Shown in pieces: positions 56,877 to 64,000 of a stretch of DNA of 64,000 nt. Position 1 is the stretch's first letter. Each line of letters begins with the position of its first letter. A program made the translations under genes and the position numbers. The notes beneath the pieces were generated by a model. It did not search any database. It was not told the DNA's origin and worked only from the letters and a program-made list of their open reading frames with translations. The DNA comes from UBA6220 sp041650375. GTDB lineage: Bacteria > Patescibacteriota > Minisyncoccia > Minisyncoccales > Minisyncoccaceae. Location of the stretch: positions 1 to 64,000 of the forward strand of contig JBAZLH010000004.1 in assembly GCA_041650375.1 (NCBI GenBank), written 5' to 3'.

Positions 56877-57033
56877 AAAAAATCCACCCGAATAAACGAG
56901 TGGCTTTTTGTCAGCCCCGGCTTTTCAAAATGGAATCCGAAGAGTCCAAGTGGGTGCCTCAGTTAACTGCCACAGCAGCTAAAAATTATGGCTCCCTTTG
57001 AAAAGGTGTTCGGAATTTTTTGAACCCGGAGCT
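56877..57033 (-). ncRNA. Putative 157-nt sRNA (6S-like size), paralogue of the 25.7-kb RNA
   Basis: Own extended -10 promoter (TGC TATAAT, 57045-57040), no ORF, and a terminator (CCACTCG/CGGGTGG, 56903-56884, then six T). The 5' end AGCTCCGG pairs with 3' CCGGGGCT, continuing with TTCAAAA/TTTTGAA, so the molecule is a closed rod with inner hairpins (CCTTT/AAAGG; CTGC/GCAG; GGGAGCC/GGCACCC). TGTGGCAGTTAA is shared with the other RNA. Size and closed ends would fit 6S RNA, but identity is not shown. Confidence 0.65.
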
Positions 57034-57106
57034 ATGCTTATTATAGCAAATTTTTGTTCAAATTAAAATCACTAATTCTCGCTCAATATTTTCATGTTTT
57101 TACTTA

Positions 57107-57150
57107 AATAAAATCCCCTTCCTTTGCATTACGCTTAGAAAGGGGTTTTC
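57107..57150 (-). terminator. Terminator of the 204-residue gene
   Basis: Minus strand AAAACCCCTTTC / GGAAGGGGATTTT stem with a T-rich tail. The segment 57046-57106 holds nothing I recognise. Confidence 0.65.
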
Positions 57151-57187
57151 CAAAATCCATAATTATGGATTTGGTTTTCAGATTACT

Positions 57188-57802
57188 TTACTTGCGGGAA
57201 TACATGAACACAAACCGTTCCTCGGCATGCCAAACGGCTTTTGGGTTGCCGGAACGGGAGTATAACCATGGGCCTTGGCAACCGGCCAGCACGGTAAAAA
57301 GTTCTCGGACCGGACCATTGCCGTAGATTGGCTCCATGGCGATAATCAGTTCAACCTGGCCATTGTATCCTCGGCTCAGTTGAGGGCCAACCTCGGCTGG
57401 GCATAATTCCAAACCGATTTCCTTTGCCCGTTGGCAAATATCTTCATATTCGGCTCCATCCTTGAAGCCAAGTTCCGCAACCGATCGGGATACAAGGTTA
57501 ATTTCAATTTCACTTGTTGTTAAGGGAATTTCTTGGAGCATGGAATTAGCATACTTCTGAACAAGCACATTCTCTTTCCTGAGTGTTTCGCGGATTGCAT
57601 CCACGTTTTGGAACGTCCCGATTTTAACAGTCTTCCAAACCTCAAACTCCTGAGGTGGTGGAAGTAATGCTTCCGCAAGAACCCTCTTAAGGCTCTGCGG
57701 ATTTTCAATCCATCCCTGCATAACGTTTGCAGACAGAGCGGGCATATTCTGGGCTACTTTAGCCAAGAACTCTCCCGTCTGGTTGTCGTAGGTTTTCGTC
57801 AT
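57188..57802 (-). CDS. Conserved hypothetical protein, CPR-type
   Basis: 204 residues. LKRVLAEALLPPPQEFEVWKTVKIG, EIPLTTSEIEINLVSRSVAELGF, LCPAEVGPQLSRGY and a C-terminal WHAEERFVFMYSRK. I recall similar orphan proteins, often in several copies, in Parcubacteria, with no assigned function. Soluble, no signal peptide. It has a consensus promoter, a hairpin leader, AGGAG before the ATG and its own terminator, so it is probably well expressed. Confidence 0.65.
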   Translation of the reverse strand: MTKTYDNQTGEFLAKVAQNMPALSANVMQGWIENPQSLKRVLAEALLPPPQEFEVWKTVKIGTFQNVDAIRETLRKENVLVQKYANSMLQEIPLTTSEIEINLVSRSVAELGFKDGAEYEDICQRAKEIGLELCPAEVGPQLSRGYNGQVELIIAMEPIYGNGPVRELFTVLAGCQGPWLYSRSGNPKAVWHAEERFVFMYSRK

Positions 57803-57838
57803 GATAACGCTTTCTCCTGCCAGACCAATCCTTGATTA

Positions 57839-57883
57839 GTCATAGCCAGAAAACATTGAAAATCAATATCTTTTGGCTATGAC
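57839..57883 (-). promoter_or_regulatory. Leader hairpin of the 204-residue gene
   Basis: GTCATAGCCA / TGGCTATGAC (10 bp) with inner ATTG/CAAT, in the 5' leader 30 bases before the ribosome site. May stabilise the mRNA or regulate translation. Confidence 0.5.
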
Positions 57884-57928
57884 CAAATAAAGCAATTAAG
57901 ATTAAAAGAACTGTTGTTTTATGCTTAG

Positions 57929-57957
57929 ATTATAAAATATTATCTTAATTATGTCAA
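57929..57957 (-). promoter_or_regulatory. Perfect consensus promoter TTGACA-17-TATAAT
   Basis: Minus strand TTGACA (57957-57952), 17 bases, TATAAT (57934-57929). The only exact sigma-70-type consensus found in the window. Confidence 0.85.
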
Positions 57958-57989
57958 ATAAGTTATCCCCACTGAATTAAGCCGCATTG

Positions 57990-58853
57990 TTAGTTTTCAC
58001 TCAATATTTTCATATTTTTACCATCCGATATAACCTTTATATCCCCGTTCAAATCATTCCTGTAGATCTTCGCTCCCGCGTCCGTTAACCGCGAGATTGC
58101 TTCAACGGTCGGATGCCCGTAAGTATTTTTGCCTACCTGGATAACGGCTATTTTCGGCGAAACCGATTTAAGAAAACCGGCCGAACTGGAATACTTGGAA
58201 CCGTGATGCGCCACTTTCAAAACATCCGCATCAATGTTTTCTTGGCTTGTTATGATTTGTTTTTCTTCCTTGTCGCTGATATCGCCCGCAAACAAAAAAG
58301 AATTTTTATCAAAAACCAATTTTCCAACAAGGCAATTTTCGTTAACCGATTGGCCGTTGTTCTGGGTTAATTCATATGGAAACAAAATATCCATTTCGGT
58401 TTTTCCGAATAAAATTTTGTCTTTCGCGCCAATTTCATAAACATTGCTTCCTTCTTCTTGCTCTTTCAAAACCGCCAATTTAAAACTCTTAAATTCTTCC
58501 GTATCTTTCGCGTCTCCGCTCCAAGCAATATTTTTAACATTGTATAATTCCAAAATTTTAAAAAGCCCGGCAAAATGGTCTTTTTCCGAATGGGTTAAAA
58601 CCATTAAATCAATTTCTTTGTCCCAAAAAGGAATTTCCTTGGCTAATTTCTCCGCCGCCCTATTGTAATCCGGCCCACCATCTATAATAATTTTATGCCC
58701 TTCGGGTGTTTTGATAAAAGACGAGTCCCCCTGGCCCACATTTAAAAAATCAACCACTAAATATTGGCTTCGGTGGGCTTCGACAAACAAAGACCAACTG
58801 AAAATATTGGCCGCGACAAGAATCCCGAAAATAAAAAGAATCGGCTTATTCAT
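57990..58853 (-). CDS. ComEC/Rec2-like metallo-beta-lactamase-fold protein
   Basis: 287 residues. N-terminal hydrophobic segment about 5-25, then an MBL domain: VDFLNVGQGDSSFI, DGGP, LTHSEKDHFAGL (HxxxDH form), LFAGDISDKEE, KVAHHGSKYSSS. This is the C-terminal nuclease-like domain of ComEC as a free protein, exported or membrane-tethered. May degrade one DNA strand during uptake, as proposed for the domain in ComEC. Overlaps the DUF1858 gene by 8 bp. Confidence 0.85.
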   Translation of the reverse strand: MNKPILFIFGILVAANIFSWSLFVEAHRSQYLVVDFLNVGQGDSSFIKTPEGHKIIIDGGPDYNRAAEKLAKEIPFWDKEIDLMVLTHSEKDHFAGLFKILELYNVKNIAWSGDAKDTEEFKSFKLAVLKEQEEGSNVYEIGAKDKILFGKTEMDILFPYELTQNNGQSVNENCLVGKLVFDKNSFLFAGDISDKEEKQIITSQENIDADVLKVAHHGSKYSSSAGFLKSVSPKIAVIQVGKNTYGHPTVEAISRLTDAGAKIYRNDLNGDIKVISDGKNMKILSEN

Positions 58854-59064
58854 CCGATTCTTTATTTAACTCTTTATTCAAGTCCGCAAGCAATGCTTCG
58901 CAATCAATCCCGTATGTCTCGCAAATTTGGCCAATGGTTAAATCATTCATTTCTTCTTGGGCGTAAGGGCAAGACAAACAAGGTACCCGGTATTTTTCTA
59001 AAACCGGTTCAGCTCTCTCGTCTCCCATGAGGTCAGCCAAAACCGTTTCTTTTGTTATATCCAT
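58846..59064 (-). CDS. DUF1858 redox-type small protein
   Basis: 72 residues from ATG 59064 (longer frame overlaps ferredoxin's end and is rejected). ETVLADLMGDERAEPVLEKY then PCLSCPYA with a CxxC pair: the DUF1858 domain often near hybrid-cluster or Fe-S proteins. Next to a ferredoxin gene 4 bp upstream, which supports a redox role. Confidence 0.8.
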   Translation of the reverse strand: MDITKETVLADLMGDERAEPVLEKYRVPCLSCPYAQEEMNDLTIGQICETYGIDCEALLADLNKELNKESDE

Positions 59065-59068
59065 ATGT

Positions 59069-59284
59069 TTATTCTTCTTTTTCAACTTCAACCTCAACTG
59101 TGTTTATTTCTTCAATCGCGCCATATGGGCATAAATCCGCGCCACCGCATTCTTCGATTTTCGCGGAACTGATGACTTCAGCCTTGCCGTCATCTTTCAT
59201 CTCCGTGCCGCCCGGGCAAGCCATTACGCAGCTACCGCAACCAATGCATTTTTCTTTGTTTACTTGATATTGTTTGCCTTCCAT
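59069..59284 (-). CDS. Ferredoxin, single 4Fe-4S cluster
   Basis: 71 residues. CIGCGSCVMACPGG gives three Cys plus CP; the fourth ligand is likely Cys in LCPYGAI. The spacing implies one cluster, since the second CxxC set is lacking (ECGGADLC). Acidic C-terminal tail. Electron carrier, forming a small cluster with the DUF1858 gene. Confidence 0.9.
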   Translation of the reverse strand: MEGKQYQVNKEKCIGCGSCVMACPGGTEMKDDGKAEVISSAKIEECGGADLCPYGAIEEINTVEVEVEKEE

Positions 59285-59351
59285 AATATTAATATTATTT
59301 TATTATTTTTACCCTATTGTTTTACCCTGCGACAATTTTGCAAAACAAAAT

Positions 59352-59831
59352 TTATTTAGGCAGGGTTGATTTCTCAATTATGTTTTCCGCGATTTCTTTC
59401 GGTTCAAATCCGCTGATTTTAACCCACTTGTTTGGTTCCAATCGCTTATATGTTTCAAAAAATTCCTGAATGACTTTCTTTTGGTATTCGGTCAAATCGG
59501 TAATGTTATTTATTTCTTTAAAAGCCGGGTCTATTTTATCATCCGGCACGGCAATAATTTTATAATCCAAGCCGGCCTCGTCTTCCATATTTAACATACC
59601 AATCACCTTGCAAGGCACTACGCAACCGGGAAAAGTCGCGTGCTCGGCTAACATTATCACGTCCAATGGGTCGCCGTCGTCCGATAAAGTTCCTTCAATA
59701 AAACCATATTCAAAAGGCCAATGCACAGGCGAATAAAGCACCCTATCCAGCATTATTCGATTTGTTTCCTTGTCCAACTCGTATTTATTGGTGCTGCCTT
59801 TCGGATTTTCTATAAAAACATTGATTTTCAT
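59352..59831 (-). CDS. ppa: Inorganic pyrophosphatase
   Basis: 159 residues. IENPKGSTNKYELDKET, then DGDPLDVIML with the metal-binding Asp trio (DDGDPLDV), and YKVIAVPDDK-like DYKIIAVPDDK. Hydrolyses PPi to drive biosynthesis. Family I, shorter than the E. coli enzyme by about 15 residues. Confidence 0.96.
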   Translation of the reverse strand: MKINVFIENPKGSTNKYELDKETNRIMLDRVLYSPVHWPFEYGFIEGTLSDDGDPLDVIMLAEHATFPGCVVPCKVIGMLNMEDEAGLDYKIIAVPDDKIDPAFKEINNITDLTEYQKKVIQEFFETYKRLEPNKWVKISGFEPKEIAENIIEKSTLPK

Positions 59832-59893
59832 AATTATTTTTTATTTTTAATTTATATTCACACTTTATCCCAAAACCCGCCTTTTTTCAATGC

Positions 59894-60907
59894 TTATTCC
59901 GGCTTTTTCTTGCGGCCCATCAAGTCTTTAATGGCCGCTTGCGGCAATTTATTTTTATACAAAATTTGGTAAAGTTGGACCGTAATCGGCATTTCCACTT
60001 TATACTTCTTGCTCAATTGGTAAACCGCTTCGGAAGTGGTCGCGCCTTCAATTATGCTCGCCGTTGACTTAATGATTTCATTCATTTTTTCTCCTTTGGC
60101 AATCCTTTCTCCAAAAGTCCTGTTCCGGCTTTCGGGACTGATGCAAGTGGTGGATAAATCTCCTAATCCGGCCAAGCCGACAAATGTTTTCGGTTTGGCT
60201 CCCATGGCAATTCCCAAACGTTGCATTTCCGCCAAACCGCGGGACAAAATCGCGGCCTTGGCGTTTGAACCAAAACCCAGCCCGTCTGAAATTCCGGCTA
60301 CTACGGCGATAATATTTTTTAAAGGCCCACCCAATTCCACGCCGATTACGTCCGTGGAAGTATAAACCCTGAAATAATCGTTGCTGAAAATATCTTGTAT
60401 TTTTTTGGCAGCCTCGTGTTTTTTGGCCGCCACAACCACGGCCGCCGGCATTCCCTTGGCAACTTCTATGGCAATCGACGGGCCGGACAAAACCGCTATT
60501 TCTATTTTGCCCAATTCATCAACCAAAACTTCCGTCATTCTTTTTAACGTTTTTTGCTCCAACCCTTTGGCAACATTAATAAAAACTTTGCCTTTTAAAG
60601 AAACATCTGTTTTTTTAATTTTTTGGGCAACCTCCCTGAAAAATTTGGAAGGAATGGCGAAAACCACTATTTCCGCAAATTCAATCGCCACACCAATGTC
60701 TTTTTCAAAAATAATATTTTCCGGAATTTTTACGCCCGGCAAATATTTCCAATTTTCCCTTTCTTTTTTAAGTTCATCCAAGTGCTCGGGAAAAACGCTC
60801 CACACGCAAACTTTATGATTATTTTTGGAAAGCAAAATCGCGAGAGTGGTCGCCCACGCCCCGTCTCCCAAAATTGTTATTTTCGCTTGTTTGGCTTTTG
60901 CAGTCAT
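59894..60907 (-). CDS. gpsA: Glycerol-3-phosphate dehydrogenase (NAD(P)+)
   Basis: 337 residues. Makes sn-glycerol-3-phosphate from DHAP for phospholipids. ILGDGAWATTLA nucleotide loop (GxGxxx variant GDGAWA), VAKGLE, VLSGPSIA, LKNIIAVVAGISDGLG with the catalytic Lys, and GLAGLGDLSTTC. It supplies plsC in the 9-19 kb lipid operon. Starts 15 bp after the helicase gene. Confidence 0.96.
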   Translation of the reverse strand: MTAKAKQAKITILGDGAWATTLAILLSKNNHKVCVWSVFPEHLDELKKERENWKYLPGVKIPENIIFEKDIGVAIEFAEIVVFAIPSKFFREVAQKIKKTDVSLKGKVFINVAKGLEQKTLKRMTEVLVDELGKIEIAVLSGPSIAIEVAKGMPAAVVVAAKKHEAAKKIQDIFSNDYFRVYTSTDVIGVELGGPLKNIIAVVAGISDGLGFGSNAKAAILSRGLAEMQRLGIAMGAKPKTFVGLAGLGDLSTTCISPESRNRTFGERIAKGEKMNEIIKSTASIIEGATTSEAVYQLSKKYKVEMPITVQLYQILYKNKLPQAAIKDLMGRKKKPE

Positions 60908-60922
60908 ATAAATAATTATAAC

Positions 60923-63900
60923 TTAATTTTTTCTGTGTGAACATATTTCCCTGTAATCGCAAAATTGGCAGTTCCAGCCGGGCGAGGGTTTAAAATTGCT
61001 TCGCTTCACCCTTTCCGCCAAGTCCAATATTTTTTCTTCGGTTTTTGCCATATCTTCGTCCGTGGGGATAAACGATTTGATTGAACCATCCTCAAGGTAG
61101 TAATAAGACAATTTTCCGGTTTTTAACCCGAATATTTTAAAAGCCGCCAATTGGTAAATCAATAATTGGAATTTATCGTCTGTGCTTAACGAATCTTTGG
61201 GATTGCCGGTTTTATAATCAATCAGTTCCACCTCATCGTTTGGCAATTTATCTATCCTGTCAATGGCTCCCAAAATCGTATTGTTGTTAAGCTTTAAAGA
61301 AAAAGTTTTTTCCAGCGCCGGTTCGTCGCCCGCCATATATATATTCAAAGGCTTTTCCATTAAGTCCTCATAAAACTTTTTCAACACTTCTTTGCCTTTT
61401 AAATAATAATCCTTTTTGGAATCTCCGTCGTGCCAATCGTCAATCCATTCTTTATCGTATATTTCCAACAAGTCTTGCATTGATAAATTAATGCCTGTTT
61501 TAATATTTTCTTTTGAGCCGAATAAATCTTTTTGCTTAACTCCGATATCCCGAGCCGCCAAACCGACAAACTTATGCAAGGTGTTATGGATGGTTTTGCC
61601 GAAACTGAAATTCGCCCTGCCCCGCACCGGAATCTTTAAAATATGCCCAAACTTATATTGCAAAGGGCAATTGGAAAAAGCCGTTAATTGGGAAAAAGAA
61701 AAATGGTCGGGCAAAAATCCTTTAATCGCGCCTCCGTTTGTTGTTTCGTTTGATTCGGATTTAAATCCATTGTTAGTGGGCCGGCTAAAATAAAAATTGC
61801 TTTTGCTTTTTTCCGTTTTATGGTTTTTCGCCGCGTCTTCGCTGATTAATCCGGACTCAATTAAAAATCGGGAAGGCTTTTTTAATTGCTTGCCGCCGTA
61901 ATCGGCCGCCCAAGTTAGAAATAATCCTTTTTTCGCCCGCGTTAAAGCCACGTAAAACAACCTCCTTTCTTCTTGCAAGTGGAAATCTCCTTCCGGCAGC
62001 ACTTCATTGATTAATTCGGAAGGCAGCGGAATCGGATTGCTTTTTTGGTCGCTCGGAAATTTGCGGTGGACCATGCCGGTTAAAAACACGTATTTAAATT
62101 CCAAGCCCTTGGCCGAGTGCACGGTCATAACTTTCACAGCTTCGCAATCATCCAGCGCCGCTGTTTTCAAGCCGCCCTCTTCGCCGGCCTCAATTTCCAT
62201 TTGCAATTGTTCCACGAACGCCAAGAGCTTTCCGTCCATTTGGGAATCTTCAAATTCTTTTATTTTTTGGAAAAATTGGTAAAGTAAGTCCCAATTTTTA
62301 AGGTTTTCTTCCGTGGCTTCGGTAAGTTTTTTATTGTATCCCAAGTCGTCCAGCATATTTATGAAAACCTCGCCGGCATTTTTTTCTTTGGACAGGGCAA
62401 AATGTTTTTTCAAGGCTTTCGCCAATTTTTGCAACTTTACTTTTGTTTCAGTTTGCAATTTGGTCAACAAATATCCGTCTTGCATGGCTTCAAAAATCGG
62501 AATTCCTTTTTTATCTCCGTATTGGGTAATCCTGGCAACTTCTTCCGCGTCAATGTCCAAAGGCAGCATTCTCAACACCCTGTATAAACTGGAAGAATCG
62601 TAAAAATTAACCACGGCTTTAAAATAAGAAATAATGTCTAAAATCAGCGGATTGGTATAAAGTCCGCGCGAAGAAACAAACTGATAAGGAATATTGGCGC
62701 GCTCCAGGGCGCGGCTAAACCCGTTCGCCGATTCATTTGACCGCGTTAAAATCGCGAAATCGGAAAAACCGGCCTCCAAATCAATTTCTTTTAATTCCCA
62801 AATTTTGTTAATCACGCCGGTAATCTCTTCGTCCCCGGTTTGGAATCCCAATAATTCCATTGCCCCGTTTTTAGGCTGTGAACTTTTCAATTTTTTGCTT
62901 ATTTTCTTGAATTTCGCCAAATCCAATCCTTTTTCTTTGGCCTGCTCCTGCAATTCCGCGATTTCGTTCAATTGGTATTCCAGCCGGTTGGGATTATTGT
63001 GTTGGATGAAATTATAAGCCAAATCCAAAACATTTTGCGGCGAACGGTAATTGTCAACCAAAACTATTTCTTTGGAATCGGGAAAATCTTTTTTAAACCT
63101 AAGCACATTATTGAAAGACGCGCCCTGGAAAGAAAAAATTGATTGGTCATCGTCCGCGCAAACGGTCAAATTGTTTTTTGGCGCGGCTAAAATCTTTACC
63201 AGCTCATATTGCACCCAATTGGTATCCTGGAATTCGTCAACCATCACGTATTTAAACCTGTTGCGAAATTTTTGTAAAACCTCCGGGCGTTTTTTGAACA
63301 AATCAATCGTGTAATTTATCAAATCGCCAAAATCAAGGCAACTGTTATCCAGCAAAATTTTCTGGTAAGTGTGGTAAGCCATGGCAACCTCGTTTATCCG
63401 CTCGTATTCTTTTTGTTTGAATAATAAATCATCTTCGTCCGCGTCTTTATTTTTTTTCTTTTTTTTACCAACCATGGGCACGTCGTCCAAATTAAGCTTT
63501 AAAGAATCCGCGTAATCCAAATAATTTTCCGGGCTTATTCCCTCGTTCTTACATTGGTGGAAATGCTCAATTAAAACCTGGATAAATTTAGTGGGATTGC
63601 CCAAGGGCCGATATTCTTTTAAAAAATTAAATTTGCTGAAATTTTTCCGCATTAAAATCCATGCGCCGCTATCGTTCAAAAGCTTGTAGTTGGTCGGAAT
63701 GCCCACGTATAGCCCGTAGTTTTTTAAAACCCGGTCGCAAAAAGAATGGAAAGTTGAAATCCAAAAATCATAATAGCCGAAAGGCAATAAATTTTCTGCC
63801 CGTTCTTCCATTTCATGCGCCGCTTTTTCCGTAAAAGTCAGGGCTAAAATTTCTTCAGGCTTAATCCCTTTTTCGCTGACCAAATAAGCCAGCCGATTGG

Positions 63901-64000
63901 TTAAAACAGTGGTTTTACCCGTACCCGCTCCGGCCACGATTAAAAGCGGCCCGGCTCCGAATTTTACCGCCTCTCTTTGTTCTTTGTTTAATTTCTCCAA
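60923..64000 (-). CDS. UvrD/PcrA-family helicase with PD-(D/E)XK nuclease domain, partial
   Basis: At least 1025 residues; the first codon visible is at the window edge, so a few N-terminal residues may be missing. SF1A motifs: AGAGTGKTTVL (Walker A), DEFQDTN (Walker B), VDNYRSP, VKVMTVHSAKGLEFKYV, YVALTRAKK. The C-terminal nuclease has LGAIDRIDKL and LIDYKTGN, with CPLQYKF and CQFCDYREIC as likely Fe-S ligands, as in AddB/RecB-like nucleases. Double-strand-break processing or repair. Asn-containing hydrophilic insert (KKKKKNKDADEDD) lies in domain 1B. Confidence 0.93.
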   Translation of the reverse strand: MEKLNKEQREAVKFGAGPLLIVAGAGTGKTTVLTNRLAYLVSEKGIKPEEILALTFTEKAAHEMEERAENLLPFGYYDFWISTFHSFCDRVLKNYGLYVGIPTNYKLLNDSGAWILMRKNFSKFNFLKEYRPLGNPTKFIQVLIEHFHQCKNEGISPENYLDYADSLKLNLDDVPMVGKKKKKNKDADEDDLLFKQKEYERINEVAMAYHTYQKILLDNSCLDFGDLINYTIDLFKKRPEVLQKFRNRFKYVMVDEFQDTNWVQYELVKILAAPKNNLTVCADDDQSIFSFQGASFNNVLRFKKDFPDSKEIVLVDNYRSPQNVLDLAYNFIQHNNPNRLEYQLNEIAELQEQAKEKGLDLAKFKKISKKLKSSQPKNGAMELLGFQTGDEEITGVINKIWELKEIDLEAGFSDFAILTRSNESANGFSRALERANIPYQFVSSRGLYTNPLILDIISYFKAVVNFYDSSSLYRVLRMLPLDIDAEEVARITQYGDKKGIPIFEAMQDGYLLTKLQTETKVKLQKLAKALKKHFALSKEKNAGEVFINMLDDLGYNKKLTEATEENLKNWDLLYQFFQKIKEFEDSQMDGKLLAFVEQLQMEIEAGEEGGLKTAALDDCEAVKVMTVHSAKGLEFKYVFLTGMVHRKFPSDQKSNPIPLPSELINEVLPEGDFHLQEERRLFYVALTRAKKGLFLTWAADYGGKQLKKPSRFLIESGLISEDAAKNHKTEKSKSNFYFSRPTNNGFKSESNETTNGGAIKGFLPDHFSFSQLTAFSNCPLQYKFGHILKIPVRGRANFSFGKTIHNTLHKFVGLAARDIGVKQKDLFGSKENIKTGINLSMQDLLEIYDKEWIDDWHDGDSKKDYYLKGKEVLKKFYEDLMEKPLNIYMAGDEPALEKTFSLKLNNNTILGAIDRIDKLPNDEVELIDYKTGNPKDSLSTDDKFQLLIYQLAAFKIFGLKTGKLSYYYLEDGSIKSFIPTDEDMAKTEEKILDLAERVKRSNFKPSPGWNCQFCDYREICSHRKN

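Overview
The window looks like a chromosome segment of a Candidate Phyla Radiation (Patescibacteria) bacterium, most likely a Parcubacteria-type lineage; the exact lineage cannot be fixed from sequence alone. Reasons: an AT-rich genome using the standard code; a str/S10/spc ribosomal cluster with no uL30 gene between uS5 and uL15; a zinc-ribbon uS14; a lone XerC/D-type recombinase; many short genes; several orphan protein types common in these genomes; and starts that sit only 0-8 nt from predicted transcription starts.

Layout. 0-5 kb (+): accessory genes (two overlapping lipoproteins, coiled-coil zinc protein, MliC-like lysozyme inhibitor, minimal zincin, small HTH protein), then two short promoter-to-terminator units, one apparently noncoding and one encoding a 36-residue protein, then tpiA. 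5.9-7.0 kb: no conventional gene, but a run of minus-strand promoter/hairpin/terminator units with micro-ORFs and a roughly 550-nt structured transcript. 7.0-8.8 kb: xerC/D and an orphan. 9.0-19.4 kb (-): a ten-gene fatty-acid/phospholipid operon (thiolase, DUF35-DUF362 fusion, FabG, FabZ-FabK fusion, FabK, PlsC, biotin carboxylase, BCCP, biotin ligase, carboxyltransferase) with one promoter and one terminator, and with no ACP, FabD, FabF or FabH. 19.4-25.5 kb: uppS, a 50-residue membrane protein, rpmA (+), pyrG, rplI, a C-terminal processing protease, and an archaeal/eukaryotic-type tRNA methylthiotransferase. 25.5-26.4 kb: an RNA island (tRNA-Gly, tRNA-Lys, a 171-nt sRNA, a hairpin element). 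26.4-31 kb: dnaJ, dnaK, grpE, hrcA with a CIRCE operator. 31-36.7 kb: a pilin with a glycine-rich tail, gpmA, a P1B ATPase, map, adk, and a zinc protein. 36.8-52.2 kb: secY and the complete spc/S10/str cluster, with tuf and fusA. 52.4-64 kb: an SDR, DUF5661, a thymidylate-synthase-like protein, an M50 protease, a SIMPL protein, rpmB, tRNA-Pro, small zinc proteins, a 157-nt sRNA, a ComEC-like MBL protein, a DUF1858 protein, ferredoxin, ppa, gpsA, and a UvrD-family helicase-nuclease running off the right edge.

How the parts fit. The 9-19 kb operon, with gpsA, plsC and uppS, gives a plausible route from acetyl-CoA to acyl chains, phosphatidic acid and a lipid carrier in a lineage usually thought to scavenge lipids. 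Condensation would be by a thiolase/DUF35 module rather than by ACP-linked ketoacyl synthases. Chaperone genes are under HrcA/CIRCE control, with the dnaK -35 box inside the operator.

The most unusual signal is a family of at least six 80-150 bp inverted-repeat elements that all fold into the same three-way junction with covarying stems. Three lie between genes of operons (16.2, 29.6 and 42.3 kb). Three lie beside tRNA-Lys or tRNA-Pro, and their outer arms copy the 3' part of the neighbouring tRNA. Two homologous short RNAs (25.7 and 57.0 kb) are a second undescribed-looking family.
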